Shown piece by piece: positions 10,551 to 22,519 of a stretch of 64,000 nt of DNA. Position 1 is the stretch's first letter. Every line of letters begins with the position of its first letter. The position numbers and the translations under genes were made by a program. The stretch lies in NCBI GenBank assembly GCA_029891345.1, contig CM056994.1, forward strand, positions 223,086,491-223,150,490. Direction: 5' to 3'. Source of the stretch: Dryococelus australis. Taxonomy: Eukaryota; Arthropoda; Insecta; Phasmatodea; Phasmatidae. The notes below the pieces were generated by a model, which had not been told where the DNA came from, did not search any database, and saw nothing but the letters and a program-made list of their open reading frames with translations.

Positions 10551-12770
10551 GTTTTTTTGGGAACATTAATGGCTGTTGTAAACTTAGTTTAGTGTTAAGA
10601 ATATTTCTTATCTGAATATCTTTTCTAAAAGTAATAATGTAAACAGCACAGTACAGTCGACGGGCAGTGGTGATTTGCTTATATCATTCGATTGTTTCAA
10701 AGAGTAATCATTTGATTGGTATATAGCGTGAGTAAGTTAAAGGCACACGTGAAAGCCTTAAGATAATACTGTAACACTGTGTCTGTCATTATTTGGCCGT
10801 ATGGACCGTTAAAAAGGTTGTTATAATACGGAGAGCTTAGATTGTTTATTATAGTCATTAAAAGACAACATTAAAAAGTCAGGTGCCGTAGCCCACGTTG
10901 GGGGGGGGGATGTGATATTGGAATCCGCTCATAACGAAATGAATAACATTGCAAAAGCAGTATTATATGATATCAAGATGTGATCTGCCTTGAACGAAGA
11001 AGTTAGCATGTTGTTCATAATCACAGGGCATTGATTAAATAAATTATATCAGTTGTATTTGTCAAATAACTTAACTTCTCTCACCTCCCTATTTTCCCCA
11101 CCAAGAGTACATTCCTAGCTACGTCCTTGTTTAAATAATATGCCAATGTTTTAGTGAGTGGCATAAATGTCCGTCGTACATATATGTGAATGCAGTACCT
11201 TGTTTTCCATACATAAGCAGTGTCGTTACTCATATAATTTTCCATACATTAATAGTACTCGTACGTTAAAATCTAAACCAATGCAGCCTTCAGGGGGAAA
11301 AAGGAAATAATCGTCGTACCTTTTGGATGCACAAAACACCTACGTATAAAATTTGGTTGCATTTGTACCCCTGTCCCCTGCGAGTTGTTTTACCTACCTT
11401 TTACAAGTTTCTCTTAGCACTTTAGCTAACGTGTGAGTATGAACAGATACGTTCTTTCTTCCCTTTCTGCTATAGAAAATTGTATGCCTTCTGCTGTGCC
11501 CATGAGTATAACAGAAAGTAGCAAAAATTGGGCATCGTGTAAGTACGGCTTACACGACTCATGCCTCTCGCGCATAATGTATACACCAGAAACTTCTTAA
11601 ATCATTTTTTAAATATCGGAAGAAAAACGGTTTTGCAAATATGATACACTACATACATGTAGTATTATACTAACATATTACAATTAACATTGTTAAGTGG
11701 TAGGGGAACGCTAGTAAAAAGGAAAAAATACCCGCGATAAACGAATCGAATCTACACTTGCTGTATGAATCAACACTCCTTGTTAAGATGATCGTACATG
11801 TTATAAAACATATTTCGTTAGTATAGTATAATTGTGCAAACAAAATGAGTGGTCGTTAACGAAAAAAGTATTTATTCATTCAACAAAACATGGGGCACAC
11901 AGAACATAACTACTTTAGGAAAAGTAAATTATAATTGCATAAATATGCCACAAAATTCACACACAAGAATGCCGTAGTGTCACAAATCATTCCAATTTGT
12001 ACACAGTGTTCGTAAATTGTTGTCATTATCCATTTGTAGGCTAGGAGACGACAAACATTCCAGAATACACGAAAACCTTTTGACACAGTCAAGATATCTA
12101 ATAATATTTCTGTTATTCTTGGTAACAACTCTACACTATGAACAGAGAAATGTATTAATTCGACTGCTTTTAAACTCACCTGCACACCGTAATGCAGCGT
12201 AAGCTGCGACGTCTGAAGTAAAGCTGGATTAACAACAGAAATATTTAAGCATTATATTATACGTTAAGATGTGTGCAGAAGAAACGAATGTGTGTTCTCT
12301 TATATTTTGGTTCCCAGTGGAACCTTATCAGGTCGCGTGCGTTGGTAGGATTTCCTGAAGCATTTAAATAAATAGTTGTATTTTATATCTTAAGAAAAAA
12401 TGTTGAGGCTGCGACCAATCAGTACAGAGTAGTCGGTGTTGTTGGCGGGAAACTGTTAGTTACAGTAATATAAGTATAAAACAATATGACAAAGGCTTGT
12501 ATGTGCACATGTTGACGTTTATATTTGTTCACAAATAATAAGCTTCTCTTATAGCAAACTTCAGCTTTGAAGTATGATCTGCTTCAGTATGGTTGTTTCT
12601 TACGAGGTGTTGTTAGGAACAGAAATAAACATGACAGGCTTGCTGCCTGTTTAAATTCACTGGAATTAAGACTCAAAACATTAATGGAAAACTGCAAATA
12701 CAGAAGACGTGTTTCTGTATGACAGAGAAGCACCTAGTGCATAATTATAAATGCATTAGGTTTTGTATTG
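10551..12770. other. Gene-free AT-rich DNA
   Basis: No gene or matched repeat. There is a run of 10 G at 10900-10909. A small patch at about 12405-12465 has an inverted-CCAAT-like sequence (GACCAATCAG) and a motif resembling an E2F site (TTGGCGGGAAA), with no exon recognised beside it. The ORFs at 11910-12185 and 12017-12202 overlap on opposite strands and look like chance. Confidence 0.5.
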
Positions 12771-12775
12771 TAAAC

Positions 12776-13312
12776 GTAGACCGTGTCCGAAATTGCAGAT
12801 TGTGTTGACAAAATGATCATGTGGCCCGATATTTTATGCAAACATTGTGACGTATTTGGTAAATTGATATTTCGTATCTTGTGTATAGCGGATGTTAGTA
12901 AAAATACAAAATGACAAAAGCAGCGCCATTTTGGTTTTGACATTCAAACACATGCGCGAATGCGTACTTAAGACTTTTTTCTTTAAACAAATAACTGTTC
13001 ATAAAATACACGACATGTTTTAAAAAGCAAGCTAGTGTTTTTCTTTGTTTATATATTGTGCAACACATGTCGTTATTGGATATTATATTATTATCTTGTT
13101 TATTAACATATTCGCAGCATTCCAGTAATGCTCGTATAAATATTACATCCATTTGAAGCATTTAGTTTATATAAAACATATTTTCACTCTTAATGTAAGA
13201 ATGTGTTGCCTCTAGTGCTAAACAAGTCACTGTCGACAACGTCCGGATTGAAACCTACGAAATGACAAATTACAAAATATCGAATTTGTCCGTATGGACA
13301 CGGCCTTAGTGA
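12776..13312. repeat. Possible TIR element with GNCCGTGTCC ends
   Basis: The left end near 12776 reads GACCGTGTCCGAAATTG. The right end near 13290-13310 reads TGGACACGGCCTTAGTGA, its partial inverse. A similar right end occurs alone near 14548-14570 (CGGACACAGCCTTAATGAC). Pairing is good over only about ten bases, so the element is tentative. The interior is AT-rich and non-coding. Confidence 0.35.
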
Positions 13313-15397
13313 TGGCACCGAGTCATTGCATTTAACCGATGTTTAGTGCAGAAATAGTTATATTTTGTAATGTACGTAGTCTGAAGTATAATATTGCGAC
13401 TCTCTTTGTTATGTCTAGTTCTCATGCGTTCGTTATTGTTAACATTACTGTTAAACACTACAGTGTCAACATTTTTCGCATTGTTGTGTGTCAAAGGTTT
13501 CAGTGTACAATATACAATGGTGTGCTGTGTTACACTCGTGTAAATATAAACACACACAGCTGCCAACTTTTCAGACAATATCCATTTATGTACATCATTA
13601 TTGTAAATGTGGATCGTACAGAGACGACAGTTGTATTGTCGCTTTAAAACAAACATATATTAAGAGTTGAGCCTTATACGTGATCATTAATGTCCTTTTC
13701 CCGCATTGTGCATAATGTTGTCTGCTTAATGAGATGCACGCTCATACAGCGTTCGCATTCGTCTACGTACGTAAATGTTTTACATGTCTCGGGAAATGAC
13801 ATACGCACGTACACGGGGAAACGAATGTGTGTACGTCTCGCGTCCTTACAGCCCATAAGCTACTATTTTGAAAATAAATTTATATGCAGTTCATAATTGT
13901 TAATCCCAATATTTATTTTTATAAAGAGTGGAATGGAGGCATTACCTTTTGAGAAACGCCACTGAGCAACTTTCTTAACAATGTATACTCTTTAACCTTT
14001 AGTGATCTAGAAGAGCCTGGATAAATATAACCAGTTTTCGTCGTATTTTTTTACAAACCGGGCGTGACATTGAATGTATAGTTAATATGCAGAGCAATGA
14101 GAACACTGCCAATATTTCTACAAGGCAAGGCCTGCATGAGTGAAAATGTTCTATCAATATCCGACGTGTAATTTTTATTTATACCAATATTAGTGTTAAA
14201 AGGAAATTTGCCTCTTGTTGTTACCATTTTTAATGATACATTATCGATAACTGCGTTTACTGACTCAAATATATATTCATTCCTTTCTTGTAAAAAGTCC
14301 ATGATTGGTTAATAGGAACACTTTCATTGTCATGCGCTTTCCTGCTACAGCTCCTAATGGCTTGATAATTCTAAAGCTATGCGCCTACGTTCCAGCGCAC
14401 ATCCAGTATATGTTTTCCGTCAAAATGCATGTTCAGAATCTTATCAGCTAACTAGTTGCTGTAAAGGATACAAATAAGTATGCCTATCGGAATGTATCGC
14501 GTATCGAACCGACTGGAGTATTCTTATATACGTAAGTGAATTCCTAGATTCGGACACAGCCTTAATGACACTCGAATCGACATATTGAACGTAATGGTAA
14601 TTTGTACGAACAGTCAACTACGTAGTAGATCACAACCCCAAACAGTAAACATTGTGTTCAATTGTAGACCGTTGTGCGTCTAACATATATTTTCAATTAA
14701 TGAACAATTATTTACTCTCCATTTCCTTTCACATAAGAACGGAACGAAAAGTTTACTATGATGTATGAGATCATACATGATTAATATGGCGTTTGTAATT
14801 GTAAGTGCTAACAGTACTCGTATTTTATTATGAACACCTAAACTATAGTAAAATAATAGATTATAATTAAAAACAATGACCGTTATTAAGTTGTGATAGT
14901 TTATTTTCGCAGAGGTAAATAAAACCAACTAGTAGTTGTTATCGCTGCATATTTCCGCAAACAAGTCTACGACAGAGACTTAACACATGCCATGGCCGCC
15001 ACTAGTAAATCATGAGTTGGGTATTCACAGCTGCTACGAATGCTGGTAACGCGCGTGTGTAAGGCTCGCCTCTGGCAGACCCTGGAACGAACACGTGGGT
15101 GAGCCGAGGTCGTGGTAGACATTTACCGGTTGCGGAATTGACAACACCGCGCGGATGACGTCGTCGAGAACACTAGCGCTCCTATAGATCAACAGCGGAA
15201 CTAACACACAAAACTTTTCAGACTTTTTCCTATCCCATGGCCACTCTAATGTATATCGTTACTCAATGTATATACTATTGTTTTAGGCGATGTTTAAATT
15301 GGCTCTGTATACAGCCGTGTGTGTTTAACTTTGCGGTATCTGACGTCAGTATTTCTTGTTTTATACACAGTAGAGTATGAATCCGCATATTAGTAAT
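13313..15397. other. Gene-free stretch
   Basis: AT-rich, with overlapping chance ORFs on both strands (13306-13656, 13339-13647, 14051-14302). A GC-richer patch lies at about 15040-15185, with no recognised motif. An isolated repeat end occurs near 14548-14570. Confidence 0.5.
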
Positions 15398-15818
15398 GAC
15401 TGTTCACGATAAAGCGAGCACTTAAGTAATGAACCTTAGAAAAAAATGTCACTGCCCCTGCATGCACATATTTTAATGGATGCACTGAGTGACGTTCACC
15501 CAGGAAAGTTTAGTAACGATGGATGGAAAGTAGTTTCATATCTTAACGTTCGATAAAAAGTGATAGGTGCCCATTTGTGATTACTTAAAATGTTTTCTTT
15601 TACTTTCTGTTTTTTCACTGTACGGAAGTGTAAAAATGAGCAGATTTGTTGTATTTATTTTCTTAATAATTTCAGTTTCATTCGACCGACGCATGAATAA
15701 ATTGATGAGACCCATGGCAATGTTAATATTACATGAGGCGGAAGAACACGTAACATGTATACATGTAGATCTTAAGCAGGGCTTTCAGAAGTGCTCAGTT
15801 ACCCGTGAACAGCCAATA
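15398..15818 (+). mobile_element. Family 1 MITE
   Basis: A full-length non-autonomous DNA element. The left end is GACTGTTCACGATAAAGCGA, the right end CCGTGAACAGCCAATAA. Interior landmarks are CACTGCCCCTGCATGCACAT, GTAACGATGGATGGAAAG, AAAATGAGCAGATTTGT, CGACGCATGAATAAA and AGCAGGGCTTTCAGAAGTGC. It encodes no transposase. The short frame shared by several copies (MNKLMRPMAMLILH here) reads out through the right terminus. Confidence 0.85.
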
Positions 15819-17816
15819 AAATTACGTGAGAGGTATGTTCAATATTTACGTATAGACTGCCATTAATTTTTGTGTGTGACGCGTGTCTGTGTGGGCCTGG
15901 CGGTCAGTCAACTTTCGTCAGCGGTGTCTCGGGCATGATCAGCATCACCCTGCAAGCCATGGACAGTCACCGAGAGAAGATCGAGAAACATATGTATTTT
16001 TATAGAGCCAGAAATATATCTAGTTACCCTAACAAAATATGTTGTTGAGCAAACAAAATAAAATAAAAAAACTCCAAAATTACTTTTGTTCGTATAACAA
16101 AATACACGTTTGAATAAATAAAATCTCTGTATTGGACCAAAATAAATTAGATGGTCAACAAAATATTTTGCTGAATCAACGGTATGTATTTCTTCTACCA
16201 CTCATTTAATTGCCTTCGTTCGAAAATACAGCTCAACAGTTGGTTTGTATTTTTTGTGAAAATTAGGATAGTAACAATGTTTGTTAGTGCGTCTATCGAT
16301 GCTTAACAATCGTATAAACACACTAATAAAACAAGTTTGACAGGAAGCTAAAAAGAAAGTCTGTAAAACTTAGAATATCTGTTTGCGCACGTGTTACGTA
16401 TCATTATTTCGCATATAATTTGCATACATATTAGCACGGTACGTTACGTGCAGATTTCACTAATATTTTTGTTGAGATATTTATGTAATTTATTCAGGAT
16501 TTTTATTTTTCTGTTTTATTCATTATGTTTATAGCAGCAGTTATATATTTATTAATTTTAAATTTTTAAGGTGTGATAATATTTTCCGTTAATCTAGGTT
16601 GGTAGCGACTTGTGACGTTACACTTAATATCGCTTTTATGAATGTACCTAACTAGTAAAGCCTATACCTCCCATGAAAATTTGCAATTGAAGTGATCAAG
16701 GAAATTAGTGTTATGATTGGACCTTGTCTCCGTCTTATTCTTAAGCATCATCCTGTAGGTCAGCCAGGGATGCTGAACCTCCATGCAGTATTTGTAAGTC
16801 CGACGAGGAAGTTATTGCTCAGAATGCTGAATATAGCCGACGGAATGAGCGGATGCTCAAAGAAGAGGGCTAAAGAGCAATTAAGTGGCAAAAACTACTT
16901 AAATACGGTGAAGGTGTTTCTCTATCTTTTGTATGTAATTTTCTGAAGCTCCAGAGGTGAAGTCACCGTATAAGTTAACTTTGAACAGTCTATTCAATAC
17001 CTTCCCAGTATTTTACTTCGAAGAACCTGAGGTTAGAATCTTGATCTACCGACTGAAATATAATTTTAATAAGCCAGACAATTGAATCAATTAAGCAATC
17101 TAGTAACTTTATAATTTTTGTGTGAGATTTAATATTGCTGTCAGAACTGGTTTGTTTATTGAATAGCACTAGATTTCTTGGCACTATGAAGACTTTGAAC
17201 CATTGCTTACGTGATAACTTAGTGAAATTGACATTTTGTAACAGGCTAGGAAGTGAACGTAATTATTATAATGCTGCTGAATATCTCACTATTTTATAAA
17301 TTTGAAGGCAATTTTTGAGACAAGTTCTGAATATTTTAATTAGAAAGTTTCACTTTACTCATAGACCGACTTTTATTGGTAGATTCGAAGGCAGCCTGTT
17401 ATTCCTATATCCCTTGTGTCAGTGTTCTTGATGTACGTTTGTTGTCTAAAAGCAAGGGAAATTTTCCCTTGGATTTATTAACATCTAGTTCGATGTTGTC
17501 AGTTATGGTAAGTGAATTATCATAAGAGTATCTCGTGTATTGCACTTGTGGTAATCTACATAACAGCCCGCATTTCGCATTTACCACCTTTCCCCGATTC
17601 TTTTCATTTGGCGCTCCAACGTAATGGGCATTTCATTTGCATTTTCCCCTCTATTCTTTCACATTTTTCATTCGCTTACCGAGGGCAATTTATTGTACGC
17701 TGCCAGTACAAAATTAGCATATTGTATTATACCCTCAATTCCCTTATTCCTTTCACACGTTGTCCAGTATTTGCAGAATGTCGACTTAAAACATACAATC
17801 TTCACCAGGAGTCGCA
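15819..17816. other. Gene-free AT-rich stretch
   Basis: A very AT-rich block at about 16010-16200 repeats motifs such as CAAAATATTTTG and TTGTTCGTATAACAAAAT. It resembles the dispersed repeat at 18322 and 39686, though only weakly. No gene is recognised. The ORFs at 15908-16201, 16692-16946 and 17512-17820 have no recognisable features. Confidence 0.45.
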
Positions 17817-17882
17817 TTAGTTGAAGTTACTAAAGCGTTAGCGCTCGGACGCAGGTGATCGAGGTTCGAATCTCGCTCACAC
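17817..17882 (+). mobile_element. tRNA-derived SINE head fragment
   Basis: A tRNA-like segment: TACTAAAGCGTTAGCGCTC resembles an A-box region, and GAGGTTCGAATCTCGCTC contains a B box. It stops just before the family 1 MITE at 17899. No acceptor stem pairs, so it is not a working tRNA gene. Confidence 0.45.
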
Positions 17883-17898
17883 TTCCTGAGTTGTTTAT

Positions 17899-18320
17899 AT
17901 AAGTTGTTCACGGCGAAATGTGCACTTTTGAAAGCCCTACTTAAGAACTACTTGTATGCACGTTGTACATCCTCCCGCCATATGTAAAATTAACTTTGGC
18001 AAGGGACTCATCACTTTAGTCATGCGTCAGTCAACTGGAAATGTGAAATTATTAGGAGTAAATATTTTACAAATCTGCTCATTTTTACACTTTACTGCAT
18101 CAGAAAAAAAAGAAAGCGAAACAAATAATTAAAGATATCAGAAATGGTTACATAACACTTTTTATTGGACTTTAAGATACGGAACTACTTCCATTCATCA
18201 TTACCAACTTTACTGAGCGAATGTCACTCACTACGTCAGTTAAATTATATGCAGGTAGGAGCAGTGATTTTTTCCAAGGTTTATATCAAAAGTGCTCACT
18301 TTATCGTGAACGCCTTTATC
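17899..18320 (-). mobile_element. Family 1 MITE, minus
   Basis: A full-length copy in reverse orientation, from AAGTTGTTCACGGCGAAATG to CTCACTTTATCGTGAACGCC. The body matches the other copies (TACTTGTATGCACGTTGTAC, CAAATCTGCTCATTTTTACA, GTAGGAGCAGTGATTTTTTCC). No coding capacity. Confidence 0.85.
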
Positions 18321-18321
18321 A

Positions 18322-18480
18322 ACCGAAACTGTTTAATGTACGTGAAGCCAAACAAATTTTTATCTGCACCAACCAAATAAGAGCAACGAAATATTTTCTT
18401 TCTACTGTACAAACAAATACTTTTGTTGCGCCGAACAAAACTTTGTTTGATTCTACAAAACATTATTCTTAGTGTATGGA
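18322..18480 (+). repeat. Dispersed AT-rich repeat (copy 1)
   Basis: It begins CCGAAACTGTTTAATGTACG, matching CCGAAACTGTTTAATGTATG at 39686. It continues with shared motifs (GAAATATTTT, TGTTGCGCCGAACAAAACTT versus GGTTGCACCGAACTAACTTT). It starts directly at the end of the preceding MITE. Superfamily unknown. Confidence 0.5.
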
Positions 18481-18851
18481 AATAGCGTGTTAGACATCGC
18501 AGAAGTCAGATACCGTTCTCTGAGTAAAGCTCTGTCGTACCCTTACAAAGAGGAATTAGGGATTTGGAAGTATCAAACATACGTCAATGAGGCAATGGCG
18601 GAAGTAAGTTTCGAGTTGGTGCTCCGTTAGTTGAATACTTTTCTGAAATCATTTTTAGAGTTTTCGCCCTGTGCATTGTATGTTATCTATCTGCCAAATG
18701 GAGAATGAGTCCTGACAGTGACTTGATACGTCCATCAAGGATGTTTATTTAGTAACGTGTAAGTTTACACCTTTCAGTTACGCCTGTTCTGTACAAATGA
18801 AGGAACCGGTCAGAAACTATTTAAACATTGCTGCTTTAAAAAGTTTATAGA

Positions 18852-19213
18852 GGCTGCTCACGATAAAGTGAGCACTTTTGAAATCAACCTTAGAAAAAAG
18901 TCACTGTCCCTGCATGCACATATTTAAACGGGCACGCTGAGCAACATACGCCCAGTAAAGTTGGTAACGATGGGTAGAAAATACTTCCATAACTTAACGT
19001 CGAATAAAATTCGTTAGGTAACCATTTGTGAAAACTTAAATTATTTCTTTCTGTTTCTGTACTTTTTTTTTATTCATCGGTGTATTAAAACGAGCAGATT
19101 TGTGAAATATTTACTTTTATATTAATTTCACAGTTTCGCTTGACCGGTGCATGAATAAAGTGATGAGGCACGTGGCAATGTTAATTTTACATAAGGCGGA
19201 AGAATACACAACC
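18852..19213 (+). mobile_element. Family 1 MITE, 3'-truncated
   Basis: The left terminus AGGCTGCTCACGATAAAGTG and the body are well preserved (AAGTTGGTAACGATGGGTAG, ACGAGCAGATTTGTGAAAT, GCATGAATAAAGTGATGAGG). It stops after GGCGGAAGAATACACAACC and lacks the final 55 bases or so, including the right inverted repeat. Confidence 0.85.
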
Positions 19214-19499
19214 ACAGGCGGGAGTTGAACGAATATGACCCTGATATACATTTAGTTGGGAAACGAAAGTTTGCGCGAACAATATGGTTGAACCGAGAAC
19301 ACGGCCCCGCCATGACAGACATTTAAGTTGTCACACTCTCGGCGGTTCTTCTGTAGGCCTACTGCCGACAAAATTGTTCAAAACTGACAAACTAAGGACA
19401 CGCAGCTAATCCACGAAGACAGATATCCCACCACCTTGCAGCTCCTTAAAACATACTTCTCAGGTTACTCAACAATCAGTTGAAGGTCATGAACCAACT

Positions 19500-19513
19500 C
19501 CCCCCCCCCCCCC
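19500..19513. repeat. Poly(C) tract
   Basis: A run of 14 C, one of ten poly(C) or poly(G) tracts of 10 or more bases in the window. Confidence 0.95.
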
Positions 19514-19803
19514 TTCCTACAGTGTATTATTTTTATAAAAATTATGAATTATTATTATTTTTCTGTGCATTTACTCCATCTGATGATATCATAGCTGTGC
19601 AGACGTTTTACATAATAGAGTGTGGACTTCGGCTTCTACATTAAAGACGGCACTGAAAACATAGGTGTGCACAAAATCCCTTCCCATATACATTCATGTA
19701 GTGTATGATCTTAACGCTATCGAAAGTTGACAGCGAATGTGGAAGAATTTTCCATGGCTTAGTATCCTACCATATCACCTTGAGCGCTGTGAGTTCTCCA
19801 TTA

Positions 19804-20228
19804 AAGGCTGTTCACGATAGAGTGAGCACTTTTTAAATTAACCTTAAAAAAAAGTCACTGCACCTACATGCATATATTTTAACTGGCGCAAAGTGACACG
19901 TGTCCAGTAAAGTTGGTAACGATGGAGCAGAAATTAGTTTAATATATTAACGTCGAACAAAGAGTGTTAGGTGACCATTTTTGATAACTTAAATTATTTC
20001 TTTCGCTTTCTGTATTTTTTGTAATGCATCAAAGTGTAAATATGAGCAGATCTGTAAAATATTTAATTTGCTAATAATTTCACAGTTTCAGTTGACCGAC
20101 GCATGAATCAAGTGATGACGCCCATGACAATGTTAATTTTACATAAGGCGGAAGAACACACAGCGTGTATACAAGTAGATTTTAAGCAGGGCTTTCAAAA
20201 GTGCTCATTTTACCGTGTACAGCCTATA
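19804..20228 (+). mobile_element. Family 1 MITE
   Basis: A full-length copy from AAGGCTGTTCACGATAGAGT to TTACCGTGTACAGCCTATA. The flanks fit a TA target (TTA before, TA after). The internal frame beginning MNQVMTPMTMLILHK is kept through the right end. Confidence 0.88.
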
Positions 20229-21496
20229 CAAATACTTTTCCTGGAGCTCCTATCACTCTTCGGGCTTTCAGCTTATCGCTAATTATTTTCTAACAATAGC
20301 ACTTCATCACTTGACCGATGCAACATTTCAAGCCTTGAGTTTCAATTTTTTAATTTTTTGAATTGATAAAGCTGGTGTTAATGTGAGAAAATATAATTCC
20401 AGGCTCCAAATCTACATAGTACCAAAAATAATCTGTTGGTTTTTCGTAGTAATAGAAACATTAGTATCTAAGTACCCAGAAAAGTGGCATGTTTTGAAAT
20501 CACTTTTCTTTGCACACACCAACTACATTTCGCATGATGTGAACCTATTTGCCAGGGAATAGAAATACCATAAATCAATTTTGAGAGATTGTAGTCGAGT
20601 GTGCGATATCACGGTAATCTCGTGCAGTTCTGTGACCTTCAATGCATGTGTTCGTTACTGACACGTGACACAAACCGGCAGCCTGTTTAACACATTCCAC
20701 GAAATCTCCACGTATCACTCGTACCCAGGAACGAATGTTACGAAACTGCGTAGTATTAATATGGAACATTTCACCAGTGTTAACAAATTAACTATAATTT
20801 TGTTCATTTTTGTTCAGCTGTGTATTTGATACGAGCATATATGGGGTAGTATATTGCTGAGCTTGATAACCTGACTGGTGGTTCATTATGTCACTCCATC
20901 AGAAGGGAAGTCAATTTTTTTATGAACTGTAATAGTATTATTTCGTTGGGTATCTTCATCATCCGATAATTTTTGAAAAAGAAATATTGGCGTAAAAGTA
21001 ATGCGATGTAGTAATGAATAATTTTGCTTGTAGTAAGGCCTGGATATGTTAAGGTAATACGTAGGTTACTTGCACAGTTCCGAATCCATAAATTCGGAAG
21101 TTATTTGGATACTTATAAATAGTCATATAATTCTGTAAGAATTCCTTGGAAAAATATTTCTTTTACATTACAAAATATCACATAACCCTAGGTCGTTTGA
21201 AGGAATAGAACATGCAAAACACTGGCTTTGGTTTTACTCGTAAATGTTATGAAAATATTTCTTTCACTTTTTGAAGATAGCTAGGACACGTTCGCCGTGC
21301 AATGGGCTGTACAGCATGCTTTCCTCGTGACAGCGGCTCTTCGCCTTGATTGCAGACAAGTCTGCTTGAACATAGTTTGGCAGGCATCTAATACTGACCA
21401 GATGAGGCGTCCGAATGTTTCCCTGTCTCAAGCTGCATAGTCTGACGGCCCTGCTGGTCTGTGATGCTTGCTTGGCTGGATAGCTGTCGTTGGACT
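20229..21496. other. Gene-free stretch
   Basis: AT-rich, with a somewhat GC-richer patch at about 21280-21490. The minus frame 20575-20769 is open for 64 codons but shows no motif I can assign. No matched repeat. Confidence 0.45.
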
Positions 21497-22209
21497 AAAG
21501 CCCCTGCCACACTGTCAAATTTTTGCCTTCAAATATTTTTCACAACATAATTTGAAGACTAAACACGGTCATCCAATTTTCTTCCCTTCAAATTTTATCA
21601 AATAATCGTGAATGTGTTTGAAAATAGTGTTTGAAAATATGTCACTGTAAATTTCTTTTTACTGAGAGGATATTATCTGAATTTTTATATAAAAATTATT
21701 TTTAAAGTGTGATGCTGCTGTTGTTTTCTTGCGTCCATTATAGGGAGAAATGTAATAAGTGTTCTGATTTATTTGCACCGTTACTAAATTCAAATTTCAT
21801 TTATCTGAGAAGTTTCTTGCTCAATGAAATTCAATGTCTCTTGAGTTCTTAATATTATGTGCAATATTTACTTAAAATTGCATTCTTGTTACGACAGCTT
21901 CAACACAAATTAATTATCGTCATAACCTTACATCGTTTACAGCAATTTTTCGTTATTTTAAAGTTTAGTGTCGTCGGAAACGGCCATATTTGTCGTGCTC
22001 GACTCCGATTGTCTGAGCCCGTCAAACACCAAAGAAATTTGAGAACAGGTCCAATCTTCAATTGTTTGATGGAAACTGGAGCCGTCCAACTTTTGTAGAC
22101 AAGTATGGCGGCGTTTATGACGTTTCGGTGACGTCACAGCTGATAACTTTATTTTACCGATCTTATTGTCATATGACAGAAAAGTTTAACAGTGTGACAT
22201 GGGCTTCAG
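21497..22209 (+). mobile_element. 0.71 kb TIR element, copy 1
   Basis: The left end is AAGCCCCTGCCACACTGTCA and the right end GTTTAACAGTGTGACATGGG, giving inverted repeats of about 25 bases. The element at 62520-63220 aligns with it in inverse orientation over the whole length, including GAGAACAGGTCCAATCTTCAA, TGCAATATTTACTTAAAATT, ACGTTTATGACGTTTC and the region around TTTGAAAATATGTCACTGT. No transposase; non-autonomous. Confidence 0.8.
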
Positions 22210-22214
22210 TGCTC

Positions 22215-22475
22215 GCGTTCTCTCCTTCCCCCCATCACCCCCTTCCCTCTCATCCCCCTCCTTCCCTTTCATCCCCCCTCCTTCTCACCCATTACCCTCC
22301 TCCCCATTCCCCTGGCCATTCCCCCCTCCCTCCCCCCTCTCTTAACCCCCTGGCCACTCCACCCCTCCCTCCCTCCCTCTCTCATCCCCCTGCCCACTCA
22401 CCCCCTCCCACCCTCTCAACCCCTTGGTCACTCTCCCCCTCCCACTTCCCTTCCTTCATCGTCCCTCTCATCCTC
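22215..22475. repeat. Polypyrimidine (C/T-rich) tract
   Basis: About 260 bases almost wholly C and T, built from imperfect CCCTCC, CCCCTCATCC and CCACTCC units. The 150-codon frame across it (22062-22514) is a proline/serine-rich low-complexity artefact. Confidence 0.85.
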
Positions 22476-22519
22476 CATCCTGGACACGTCGTTTGCACCA
22501 AGATTCAGCCATGATTTTC

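Noticed and set aside
13306..13656. Two overlapping ORFs of over 100 codons on opposite strands
   Set aside because: They are complementary chance frames with no domain, in AT-rich DNA.
20575..20769. Transposase C-terminus on the minus strand
   Set aside because: The spacing of hydrophobic residues loosely recalls transposase ends, but no diagnostic motif is present.
22062..22514. 150-codon proline/serine-rich ORF
   Set aside because: It is a translation of the C/T-only tract plus the end of a TIR element.
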